Source: an uncultured Bacteroidales bacterium (GTDB lineage Bacteria; Bacteroidota; Bacteroidia; Bacteroidales; Paludibacteraceae). From it: a stretch of DNA of 64,000 bases. The translations under genes were made by a program, and so were the position numbers. This document shows, piece after piece, positions 40,003-51,038 of this stretch. A model generated the notes under the pieces. That model was not told where the DNA came from and made no database searches. It was given only the letters and a program-made list of their open reading frames with translations. The stretch covers positions 124,001-188,000 of the forward strand of contig CAMJJT010000001.1 in NCBI GenBank assembly GCA_946406195.1. The letters run 5' to 3'. The stretch's first letter is position 1. Every line of letters starts with the position of its first letter.

Positions 40003-40782
40003 CTATTTGACAAGTTCGTCTATCCTCAGCGCCTGTTCGAGCAATGCTCTCATCTGCGAGAGGGGTACTTGGTTAGCGGCGTCCGAGATAGCCTGTTCGG
40101 GATCGGGATGGGTCTCGATGAAAAGACCATCAATACCTACAGCCGTAGCGGCACGCATGAGGGCAGGCACCATCGCCCTGTTTCCTCCTGTTATTCCGGC
40201 TTGCGAAGAAGGTTGCTGCACCGAGTGGGTGGCATCAAAAACGACGGGACACCCGAAACGTTTCATCTCCACGAGGCTGGTCATATCGACAATCAGCCGT
40301 CCGTATCCGAAAGAAGAACCGCGTTCGGTCAGCCATATCCGACCGTCACGGGCAGCCATAGGAGCCTCTTGTTCAATCTTTTCGATCGCTCCTTTCATGT
40401 CCCAAGGCGCCATGAACTGACCTTTCTTCACGTTCACTATCCGTCCGGTCTTAGCCGCAGCTTGCAGCAGGTCGGTCTGGCGACTGAGAAAAGCAGGAAT
40501 CTGCAACACGTCCGCCACTTCAGCTACCGGTGCACACTGCCATGACTCATGCACGTCCGTCAGGATCGGCAGCGAATAAGCGGACTTCACCTCTTGCAGG
40601 ATCTTCAGCCCCTCGTCCATCCCGACGCCGCGCGCCGAGGCAGAGGTGCGGTTCGCCTTGTCAAAAGACGACTTGAAATAGAGCGTCACGCCTAACTCAT
40701 AGCAAAGACTGTTCAAGGTCTCTGCCGTCCTCAAGACGATTTCTCTATTTTCAATGGCACAAGGCCCTGCAATCAGAAACAT
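40003..40782 (-). CDS. kdsA: 3-deoxy-8-phosphooctulonate synthase
   Basis: FLIAGPCAIENREI, FKSSFDKANRTS, FDATHSVQQPSSQAGITGGNRAMVP. Confidence 0.95.
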   Translation of the reverse strand: MFLIAGPCAIENREIVLRTAETLNSLCYELGVTLYFKSSFDKANRTSASARGVGMDEGLKILQEVKSAYSLPILTDVHESWQCAPVAEVADVLQIPAFLSRQTDLLQAAAKTGRIVNVKKGQFMAPWDMKGAIEKIEQEAPMAARDGRIWLTERGSSFGYGRLIVDMTSLVEMKRFGCPVVFDATHSVQQPSSQAGITGGNRAMVPALMRAATAVGIDGLFIETHPDPEQAISDAANQVPLSQMRALLEQALRIDELVK

Positions 40783-40804
40783 AGTTTAAATTACGGATTA
40801 CGAA

Positions 40805-42112
40805 TTAGTCCACTGCCCTATAGACGCGAGCCCACTGCACTTTCAGTTTTCCTTCGCCGCCTTTCTCTTTGCCCGGCAGGAACGATTGTGCCAAGAGGAA
40901 CATTGCCTCTTTGGGCAGACTGTTACGCAGACGAAGTATCTCTAAGTTATTGACGTACCAAACGATCTCGTTTTTGGTCCAACGGAACGTGTACACATGG
41001 TACATCGAGCGCAGCACACCGGTCAGGTCACCCATCCGGGTACGATCACCATCAATGAGCCCCATCTGGTGTACATCGCCGTTATAGTGATAGAGCGCTA
41101 CCATCGGCGCACCGGGTTTGCCGGTTGAGAGACCGAAGAAATGGTGACCCGAACCTTGCGAACGCACCTTCGCCATGAACATTCCTGCCTCCTGCGAGAA
41201 AGCCTCCTTGGTGTTCATCACATCGGAGGTATATTCGAACACATGCTCCGTGAAACCTTTCTTCTCATCCCAAGCCACTGCTTTCTTGCTCTCATGACGG
41301 GTCTCGATGTCCATACGTCCCTCCGCGAAGAACGTGTTCTTACCGTTGTTGTATGCCTGCTGCTCGTTGGTACGCGAATGACCATCTTTCATCGCCGGGT
41401 TCGCATAACCGTAACCCGCTTTCCAGTTCTTGTTGGAAATCATGTTGTCCTCAAAAGCCGGACGGAAGAGTTCAGCCCAGTCGATCTTCTCCTCGCGGGA
41501 CTCGAAATAGAACTTGATATCCTCCGACTTAGCCAACTCCAGATAGCGCTGCTCGATCTTATATTCCTCCGAGTGCTCCCAACGCTTACTGTCTGCCCAG
41601 AAGGCATTACGTTTCTGGAAATCCTCAGTCTGGATCTCTTTTTGCAACTCCGTCAGTTGTTGCAACTCAGGCGAATTGAGCACTTTCTGATAGTTCTTAT
41701 AGAACGCCGAGCGGAAGATCATGTTGTACATACGCCGCTCGGAAGCGGTGATCGAGTTATCCTCTTTGTTCTGGAACGCATCGCTGTCACGGTATTTCAG
41801 GAACGCTTGGAAAGTCTCACTCTCCAACGCGTACTGATAACCCTTCATGCGCAGCGAGGAGTTCAGTTTCTCGAAAGCACTCATTTTCTTGCCTTCGTCG
41901 GTATCTTTGTACTTACGGTTAGCCAGTTCGTTCTTGCGTTCTTGGAAGTCCGAACTTTCCACCTTCTTTTTCAGTTCCTGATACTCTGCCAGTTCAGGTG
42001 ATTTCTCAATTTCGCGCCATCTCTTGACACGTGCTTGCATGTCTTGGATAGCTTTCTCAAATGCTTCCGTAGAGAGCATTTTGCCGGTTAATCTGGCTGC
42101 AAATAGATTCAT
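40805..42112 (-). CDS. Helical-repeat protein fused to GH16/LamG-like concanavalin-fold domain
   Basis: N-terminal SPELAEYQEL-type repeats; C-term FMAKVRSQGSGHHFFGLSTG..VYTFRWTKNEIVWYVNNLEILRLRN. No signal peptide. Confidence 0.65.
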   Translation of the reverse strand: MNLFAARLTGKMLSTEAFEKAIQDMQARVKRWREIEKSPELAEYQELKKKVESSDFQERKNELANRKYKDTDEGKKMSAFEKLNSSLRMKGYQYALESETFQAFLKYRDSDAFQNKEDNSITASERRMYNMIFRSAFYKNYQKVLNSPELQQLTELQKEIQTEDFQKRNAFWADSKRWEHSEEYKIEQRYLELAKSEDIKFYFESREEKIDWAELFRPAFEDNMISNKNWKAGYGYANPAMKDGHSRTNEQQAYNNGKNTFFAEGRMDIETRHESKKAVAWDEKKGFTEHVFEYTSDVMNTKEAFSQEAGMFMAKVRSQGSGHHFFGLSTGKPGAPMVALYHYNGDVHQMGLIDGDRTRMGDLTGVLRSMYHVYTFRWTKNEIVWYVNNLEILRLRNSLPKEAMFLLAQSFLPGKEKGGEGKLKVQWARVYRAVD

Positions 42113-42138
42113 AAAATGCCTATTTATATTTTTATTGA

Positions 42139-42810
42139 TTACTTGTTTTTAGCATTCACTTTCTTCTCCAGAAGAGCTATCTCCGCCGGATCCTGCTTGA
42201 GGTAGAACTGGATATCCGCGCGTTTGGATAACTGTTTGTATCGCACTTCCTGCTGGTACTCATTCGTTGTTTTCCAACGGTTCGGGTTACTCCAGAAAGC
42301 ATAATCTTTCTTGAACTCAGGCGTAGCCATCTTAGCCATCAACGCCTTGAACTCCTCCGGAAGACCGCTGTTGACGAACAACTCATACAACTTATACTCA
42401 TCCGAGTGCTCGAAATTGTACATACGCTGTAACACCGCCGATTCGTCCACCGCCTTGCTGTCCTGCAATTTCGCATAATCAGGCGAGGCCTTGAAATTCA
42501 AGAACTCTTTCAAACGCTTACTACCCTCGATCTCCAAGAACGACTGCAAATCTCTGTTATTCAGCAATTCTTTGTAACGGGCTGCTGTCTCGTGAGTCGG
42601 GGTCATACGATAATCGGTGTTCATCCAGTTATATTTCTTCTGCACGAACTCCTCGCTCTCGACGATTCTGTCCAGCTCCAGATACTCTTTGAGCTCAGGA
42701 GAATTCTCTACTTCGCGATAACGTTCAACCAGTTCACTGTCCGCCATGTGACGAAGCTCTTTTTCTTTTTGGGGTTGGATTAGTCCAAACAGTTTTTTAA
42801 ACCAGTTCAT
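42139..42810 (-). CDS. Helical-repeat protein, paralog of the N-terminal part of its neighbor
   Basis: RMYNFEHSDEYKLYE..DYAFWSNPNRWKTTNEYQQEVRYKQLSKRADIQFYL matches neighbor AFWADSKRWEHSEEYKIEQRYLELAKSEDIKFYF. Confidence 0.65.
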   Translation of the reverse strand: MNWFKKLFGLIQPQKEKELRHMADSELVERYREVENSPELKEYLELDRIVESEEFVQKKYNWMNTDYRMTPTHETAARYKELLNNRDLQSFLEIEGSKRLKEFLNFKASPDYAKLQDSKAVDESAVLQRMYNFEHSDEYKLYELFVNSGLPEEFKALMAKMATPEFKKDYAFWSNPNRWKTTNEYQQEVRYKQLSKRADIQFYLKQDPAEIALLEKKVNAKNK

Positions 42811-42832
42811 AGGATATGTATTTTAAATATTT

Positions 42833-43366
42833 TCACTTTTCAATTTTCTCAAACAGTTCTTCGAGTGAATTGACGAAGACGGGCTTGTAGGCCTCTTGTT
42901 CGGGAATGAAATGAAGAGTCCGCATTAACTCTATCTGCTGTTTGAGGGGCTCGTAGAAACCTTTGTAGTTCAGCACATACGTCGGTTTATGGTGCTCGCC
43001 TACGATCGCAGATGAGGTAGCGTCCATCATTTCGTCCAGCGTGCCGTAACTGCCCGGCAGACAAACGATCACATCCGCTATGTCTCGCATCGCTTGTTTG
43101 CGTTCGGACATACAACGCACACGGTATAACTCATCGCAGTTGTCCGCTTTACGTCCGCAGGCTACGATCCGAGGAGGAATCACTCCTATCACGTATCCGC
43201 CTGCCGACTTAGCAGCGTCACTCACGCGGGACATCAATCCGCCTGTCGCTCCGCCATAGACCAACACATGCCCGTTCTCTCCGAGCCATGTACCCAATGC
43301 GTCTCCCAGAGCCAAATACTCCTCAGGAATAGCATCCTTCGCACTACAATATACTGCAATCTTCAT
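42833..43366 (-). CDS. LOG family / TIGR00730 Rossmann-fold protein
   Basis: YGGATGGLMSRVSDAAK, LPGSYGTLDEMMDATS. Confidence 0.9.
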   Translation of the reverse strand: MKIAVYCSAKDAIPEEYLALGDALGTWLGENGHVLVYGGATGGLMSRVSDAAKSAGGYVIGVIPPRIVACGRKADNCDELYRVRCMSERKQAMRDIADVIVCLPGSYGTLDEMMDATSSAIVGEHHKPTYVLNYKGFYEPLKQQIELMRTLHFIPEQEAYKPVFVNSLEELFEKIEK

Positions 43367-43560
43367 TAATTACGAATTACGAATTACGAATTAAATCTTT
43401 CTAAGCATTTCTCCGATTTTCCGGAGTCCAATTCAGAGTCGTATCATTTCTCCGATTTTGGAATTTGTCTTGAGCAGATTAGGTTTTTCCGGTGAGGGAG
43501 TTATGGGGTCCATAATGACCGAACCGAAAAGCCAAAGATGCCAAGAGAAAACCAAAATCC

Positions 43561-45747
<2,187 letters not shown>

Positions 45748-45807
45748 TTATACCAACAAATGCGTATAACAAATAAATTAGTAATAAAATTGTTACTAAT
45801 TATAAAA

Positions 45808-45969
45808 TTACCTGCATTTTTCGCCTTTTGTATCCACGTTCTCAATTCCTTCTGTAATCGGGTGAGCCGGATCTTGGAAGAGTGCCTTCAGATAGGTATC
45901 TCCGCTTACATGAACGATACGAATGGCATTCTTGTCACCGTCACTCCAACGCCCGAATTGAAATAATCG
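45808..45969 (-). pseudogene. Remnant of a secreted InlB-type-repeat protein C-terminus
   Basis: Minus-strand frame RLFQFGRWSDGDKNAIRIVHVSGDTYLKALFQDPAHPITEGIENVDTKGEKCR*, preceded by an in-frame stop. Confidence 0.55.
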
Positions 45970-46101
45970 TTAGAGCACCGCGAGATAAGAATTCGGGCTA
46001 TCGGCTCTGCCGACCTCTGCCCACGATGTCCTGTGTTCGGCACCTCCGTTGCCGAATAAACAATCGTCCACGGTGTCCTGTGACCGCGAGTTCCGCGAGC
46101 G

Positions 46102-46150
46102 GTTCTCCCTTCTCCCTTCTCCCTTCTCCCTTCTCCCTTCTCCCTTCTCC
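46102..46150. repeat. TTCTCCC heptamer tandem array
   Basis: About 7 nearly perfect copies of ttctccc. Confidence 0.95.
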
Positions 46151-46188
46151 ATTGCCTCCTTGCATCGGGTTTGCACCCTTCTCGCAAT

Positions 46189-46232
46189 GGGTGCTCAATG
46201 GATGCTGAAAGGGTGCTCAATGGTTGCTGAAA
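46189..46232. repeat. Two tandem 22-bp repeats
   Basis: gggtgctcaatgg[a/t]tgctgaaa x2. Confidence 0.95.
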
Positions 46233-46291
46233 CCATCCTGAGCACCCTCTCGCTTATCTATCAACCCTCGGATCACTATCCTTCGGTCTTC

Positions 46292-46651
46292 TTACGGCTC
46301 TATCGTTCTGCCTGCTTTCAACGCCTCACTCACCTCGTGCCGCACGTAGTCGCACAACCGCCCCTGAATAGGCTTATTACGCCGTCTCGCCTTGCGTTTG
46401 GCCTCATCATACTTGGCTTGCCACGCCGCACGACGCTCCGGATCATTAAGAACAGCTTTGCTGGCAGTTATATAATCCGCAAAACTCTTGCATGTCGGAT
46501 GAGCAGCTTTCTTTTGCTTCGTCTTTTTGCTTAACTCCGGCTTCAAACACACTGCCGCCCATTCTCCGTTACCGGGTATATGTCTTGCATAATGTCTGCT
46601 GTCTATATTTCCTTGCAAATCATCTATTATACTGGTCCATTTGGCTTTCAT
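46292..46651 (-). CDS. Small basic hypothetical protein
   Basis: MKAKWTSIIDDLQGNIDSRHYARHIPGNGEW...; start adjusted to 46651. Confidence 0.6.
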   Translation of the reverse strand: MKAKWTSIIDDLQGNIDSRHYARHIPGNGEWAAVCLKPELSKKTKQKKAAHPTCKSFADYITASKAVLNDPERRAAWQAKYDEAKRKARRRNKPIQGRLCDYVRHEVSEALKAGRTIEP

Positions 46652-46906
46652 ATTGCGGCACTTTTTTACTTGATTACTAATTCGACGACAAAGGTACACA
46701 AAATTTTTGATATATGCAAATTTTCGTACTTGCTTTTATAACAAAAACTTAGTTTTTTTGCTTTTTCCGCCTTTTGTATCCTCCAAAATTGGCGGATTGG
46801 GCGGTGACACTACTGTTGATATATGCAAATAAATTAAGAAAAATCTTCTTTTTCTTGCACATATCAAAAAAAAGCAGTAATTTTGCAGCGCAAAATTGAT
46901 CAGTCT

Positions 46907-48544
46907 ATGAGACGAATAATCGGATTACTATTTTTGGCGGTAACAAGCGTCAGTCTGATGGCGCAGGTCAAGTTACCGCAAGTGAGGGTATTGGAGACGA
47001 AGGGATGGCAGATACAGCACTCGGTGATGTCATGGGATTCGCTGAGCATCTATTTCTCGGCTCAGGCACCGGGAGCGAGCAGTTATGATCTGTATGTAGT
47101 GCGCGCAGAAGGTTGGCGATGGAGCGAACCGGAGCGGCTGGAGACCATCAGCACAGACGAAGACGAGTGGTGGCCTTCTATCAGCAGCAACGAACAAATG
47201 CTCTTTTATGTGCACCGCACCGCTGCTAACCCGAACGAGAAAAACAGCCGCGAGAAACAACAGATCTACCGTGCTTGGCAGAAGAACGGCACATGGACCG
47301 AACCGGCGCCGATCATCATTAGCAGCACCGACGACTCGGAGCCGCAGCTCTTGGAAGATAACAGTACCTTGCTCTTCGTGCGCCGCACGGAAGGCAAACG
47401 GCACGAGAAAACCGCCACACCGATGGTAGCCTCCATGATGGACAGTCATAACTGGACCCTGCCTTCCGCATACACGGAGACGCCCCAACCCAATCCCATC
47501 TTAGCCCTCAGCGGCAATGTAGTTATGACGAAAGGACGCCGTCCCCTGACTACCGGCTTAGTGATGGTCTATGACGCCATGACCGGACAACTGGAGCAAG
47601 AGGCGTTGGTTCATCCCATGAGCGGACATTGGCGCGTCGCGCTCGGCAAAGACAGACATTACCGCTTGGCGATCACCGCTCCCGGCTATTCCTACCAATA
47701 CCTCGATATTCGCACCGACTCCTTGCCGGCACGTGAAGAGCGGAGCGTAGCAACGATCGTCCTCGATAACCAACTATCGCTGCGTCTGAACGGCTACGAC
47801 GCCGAGACCCAACAAACGGTGTACAGCACGCGTCAAGTACTCCCCTTAGGTCAACTGCACTCCCTGCCTATTGAGCAGAAAGGCTACGAAGACACCACCT
47901 TGGTCATTAACACCAAACGACCGACCGTCTTCACCGAGACCGAACTGGACATCCCCTTACACCCTCTCAAGAGCCGGCACCTCTTCATCGTGACGAACGC
48001 CCAGACCGAAGAGTTGGTGGAGGACGCAAGGCTGCGCCTGAACGGTCAACCTACCGCCGCCGACACGACCTTACGAATCGGACAGGAGGTAGCGCTGCAG
48101 GTCTCCGCACCGGGCTATCTCTTCTATGACACCGTCCTCAATACAGGCACCTCCACCCAACAAGCCACTATCCGTATCCGCCTCCTGCCCATCGAGAAAG
48201 GAATGGTCCTTCAACTGCGGAATATCCAATTCGAATACGACTCTTACGAGTTGACCGAGAGTTCCAACGACGCTTTGGAAGCTCTCGCACAACTGATGTT
48301 CATCAACCCCACGCTGCGTATCGAACTATCCGCACACACGGACGATCAGGGCTCCGACCGATACAACGACAAACTCTCCACCCTCCGCGGACAAGCCGTT
48401 CAGTCATGGCTCAAACAGCGCGGTATCGCCATCGAACGGATCGAATCCGTAGGCTACGGAAAGCGTAAACCCTTAGTAGCCAACGACAGCGAAGAGAACC
48501 GCGCCATCAACCGAAGAGTGGAAATGAGGGTGATTGATAATTGA
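46907..48544 (+). CDS. OmpA-family protein with WD40/PD40-like N-terminal region
   Basis: Signal peptide; C-term IQFEYDSYELTESSNDALEALAQLM..ELSAHTDDQGSDRYNDKLSTLRGQAV..NRAINRRVEMRV. Confidence 0.9.
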   Translation: MRRIIGLLFLAVTSVSLMAQVKLPQVRVLETKGWQIQHSVMSWDSLSIYFSAQAPGASSYDLYVVRAEGWRWSEPERLETISTDEDEWWPSISSNEQMLFYVHRTAANPNEKNSREKQQIYRAWQKNGTWTEPAPIIISSTDDSEPQLLEDNSTLLFVRRTEGKRHEKTATPMVASMMDSHNWTLPSAYTETPQPNPILALSGNVVMTKGRRPLTTGLVMVYDAMTGQLEQEALVHPMSGHWRVALGKDRHYRLAITAPGYSYQYLDIRTDSLPAREERSVATIVLDNQLSLRLNGYDAETQQTVYSTRQVLPLGQLHSLPIEQKGYEDTTLVINTKRPTVFTETELDIPLHPLKSRHLFIVTNAQTEELVEDARLRLNGQPTAADTTLRIGQEVALQVSAPGYLFYDTVLNTGTSTQQATIRIRLLPIEKGMVLQLRNIQFEYDSYELTESSNDALEALAQLMFINPTLRIELSAHTDDQGSDRYNDKLSTLRGQAVQSWLKQRGIAIERIESVGYGKRKPLVANDSEENRAINRRVEMRVIDN

Positions 48545-48610
48545 GAATTCTTATCTCGCTTTGCTCGAACGATTATTTTCGACAAGCGAAAATCTTGATA
48601 ATTGACAATT

Positions 48611-50020
48611 ATGCGAAAGATATTCATATTATTGATTGCATGCGTGAGTGTATGCGCGCAGGCACAGGAGAAATACAGCGTGGTACTGGAGCGAACCAAA
48701 TCGCTCAGCCCTTACGAAGCCATCTACGAACTGATGGACTACCAGTACTGGAAACCCGAATTAGCAGCCGTCTATTACGAGTTAGGCAACCATTGTTACA
48801 GCCTGCTGCCTACCCGCGATCCGCTGCACCATTACACCGAACTGAGCACGCTCCTCTATCAATCCCGCCTGTTCTACGGTAACTGTCTCCATTTTGCCAA
48901 GGACCAGAAACTGCCCGGATGGCAGTACTCCGAGATAGCAGACGGTCAGAAAAAAATCGATTATGCCACCTTGGAAGCCTATGTTCGTCCGCGACTCAAA
49001 GAGGTGGAACGCCAACAGATAGCCTGCGACTCCATCTATCATACTTTCAACCGCATGTCCGACCGCTACAACCGCTGTCTGACGCTCTTCAGCACTTTCC
49101 TCGAAGCCTACACGCGGGAGAAAACAGCCCATCTGCAACTCCAACCCTCCGAACGGGACATGTTGATCGCTCTGCAACGCGAAGCGGACACGCTGGAGAT
49201 AGACATCCGCACTTTCAAACAAGCCCTGTCGCTGCAACCCATTCCCGGATACGAACCTGTCTTCCGCAAAGAAGAGATCGCCCTGTACCGTCTGGACGGG
49301 CTGACGCACACGGATTTCTTGCAGAACAACGTCGCCCTTTGGGACTACAGCCAATGGGTGAGCCGTTTCCTGAACGAACAGACCGAAGTCTATGAGCGCT
49401 TATACGCAGACATCGACCGCGAGTACGCACAATTATGCCGCCAGACGGCACTCTATGCGCAGGGTGAACCTATTTCAGGATATTTCGACGCCTCCCTAAG
49501 CGGACGATGCAACCGTCTGGAACTTCGTTCACCGCGTATCGATTCTATTCTCTTCATGCAACAATCCATCCGCCATGCCGCTGCGGAGCGCTTACTGGCA
49601 CAGAGCACCGATCCGCAGTCCATCCGCGAACTCCAACCTCTGCTGCAGATAGCATCGTCCGTCTATAACGAGACGCCCGATAGTGCCCTGACGCTAATCA
49701 AAGAGCACCTCATCCGGATGGCACAACCCCTCCGCGTAATGCAGTCTCCTAATTATATCCATCCTGTCAGCGGCGAGACAATCCGTTACAATGCCTATGC
49801 CGGAGAACAAGTTCATTGCCTGCTGCCTGACGAGAACGGATTCCGCTGCGTCATCAGCGATGAGGAAGGCACCCGTGTACTGCTGCTCAACCGCGACATG
49901 GAAGCCCTCCGCGTAGTGACGCACGCCACCAACGAGAAGCCGCTCGTCTATACCCGTATCCCGGGCAACCGATGGGCTTTGATAACCGACCAAAATATCT
50001 ATATCGATGATTTGCAATGA
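48611..50020 (+). CDS. Secreted hypothetical protein
   Basis: Signal peptide MRKIFILLIACVSVCAQAQ; helical; follows the OmpA-family gene. Confidence 0.65.
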   Translation: MRKIFILLIACVSVCAQAQEKYSVVLERTKSLSPYEAIYELMDYQYWKPELAAVYYELGNHCYSLLPTRDPLHHYTELSTLLYQSRLFYGNCLHFAKDQKLPGWQYSEIADGQKKIDYATLEAYVRPRLKEVERQQIACDSIYHTFNRMSDRYNRCLTLFSTFLEAYTREKTAHLQLQPSERDMLIALQREADTLEIDIRTFKQALSLQPIPGYEPVFRKEEIALYRLDGLTHTDFLQNNVALWDYSQWVSRFLNEQTEVYERLYADIDREYAQLCRQTALYAQGEPISGYFDASLSGRCNRLELRSPRIDSILFMQQSIRHAAAERLLAQSTDPQSIRELQPLLQIASSVYNETPDSALTLIKEHLIRMAQPLRVMQSPNYIHPVSGETIRYNAYAGEQVHCLLPDENGFRCVISDEEGTRVLLLNRDMEALRVVTHATNEKPLVYTRIPGNRWALITDQNIYIDDLQ

Positions 50021-51038
50021 TCTACATAGCGCCTTGACACCCTTTCTCACGGACCACCAACAGGTCTGCATCGTACGCGATGAAGGAGTGAAGGAGTTAA
50101 GGATTGAAGGAGTGAAAGAGTTAGTACTCCGCACCTCCGAGCAGACTAAATCCATAGAGACGGTACAGGTCATCTGGGATTTTCTCTTTGCGCAGGAGAT
50201 GACGCGCCACGGACTGCTCATTGCCATCGGCGGAGGAGTACTGACAGACTTGGCAGGTTTTGCTGCCTCGACCTACAAACGGGGTATCGATTACATCAAT
50301 ATTCCTACCACCCTTCTTGCTATGGTGGACGCCTCGTCCGGAGGTAAAACGGGCGTTAACTACCACGGACTGAAGAACAGTATCGGGGCTTTCTATCCGC
50401 CCGTAGAGACACTCATCTGTCCTACTTGGCTCAAGACCCTTCCTGCAGAACAGTTCCTTTCGGGCTTCGCTGAAATGCTCAAAACAGGACTAGTAAAGAA
50501 GAGGGAGGGAGAAAAGGAAGCCTTGTGGGAGGCATTGTTGGGTTATGATCTGGACACGTTGCCGCTGGATACACTGACACCCCTAATCGAGCAATGCGTT
50601 GCCGTCAAAGAGGAGATTGTGGCGGCAGATCCGAAAGAGTCCGGTTTGCGCAAAGTGCTTAATTTCGGGCACACCTTCGGGCACGCGTTGGAAGAAATCC
50701 AAATGGTAAATGGTCAATGGTCAAATGGTAAATGGCTTCACGGCTACGCCGTCCTCTACGGCATGATTGCGGAGTTGTACCTGAGCGTAGTAAAACTCGG
50801 CTGCCCCAAAGAACCCCTCCAACAACTGACGCAACTCATGCTCCATTATTACGGTCGTCCGCAATGTAACTGTTCAGACCGCGAGGCGCTTATCTCGCTT
50901 ATGCAGCAGGATAAAAAGAACGAGCGTACCGCTGAGATCAACTGCACGCTCTTACAAGAAATAGGTTCGCCTCGCACCAATCAAGTAATCACGACCGACG
51001 AAGCAAACGAAGCCTTAGAATATCTTTTCGCCCTGTAA
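50007..51038 (+). CDS. aroB: 3-dehydroquinate synthase
   Basis: LLIAIGGGVLTDLAGFAASTYKRGIDYINIPTTLLAMVDASSGGKTGVN, NFGHTFGHALE. Confidence 0.94.
   Translation: MICNDLHSALTPFLTDHQQVCIVRDEGVKELRIEGVKELVLRTSEQTKSIETVQVIWDFLFAQEMTRHGLLIAIGGGVLTDLAGFAASTYKRGIDYINIPTTLLAMVDASSGGKTGVNYHGLKNSIGAFYPPVETLICPTWLKTLPAEQFLSGFAEMLKTGLVKKREGEKEALWEALLGYDLDTLPLDTLTPLIEQCVAVKEEIVAADPKESGLRKVLNFGHTFGHALEEIQMVNGQWSNGKWLHGYAVLYGMIAELYLSVVKLGCPKEPLQQLTQLMLHYYGRPQCNCSDREALISLMQQDKKNERTAEINCTLLQEIGSPRTNQVITTDEANEALEYLFAL

Noticed and set aside
40003-40782. kdsA, folE and glnS regions as unusual
   Set aside because: Ordinary conserved housekeeping genes.
41141-42001. 286-aa ORF opposite the GH16-like gene
   Set aside because: Shadow ORF; leucine-rich composition from the reverse of a charged helical protein.
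46102-46150. TTCTCCC array as CRISPR
   Set aside because: Unit is only 7 nt with no spacers; no cas genes in the window.
45969-46220. Minus-strand 104-aa and overlapping ORFs (RREKGEGRREKGEG)
   Set aside because: Low-complexity translation of the TTCTCCC array in several frames; not a protein.
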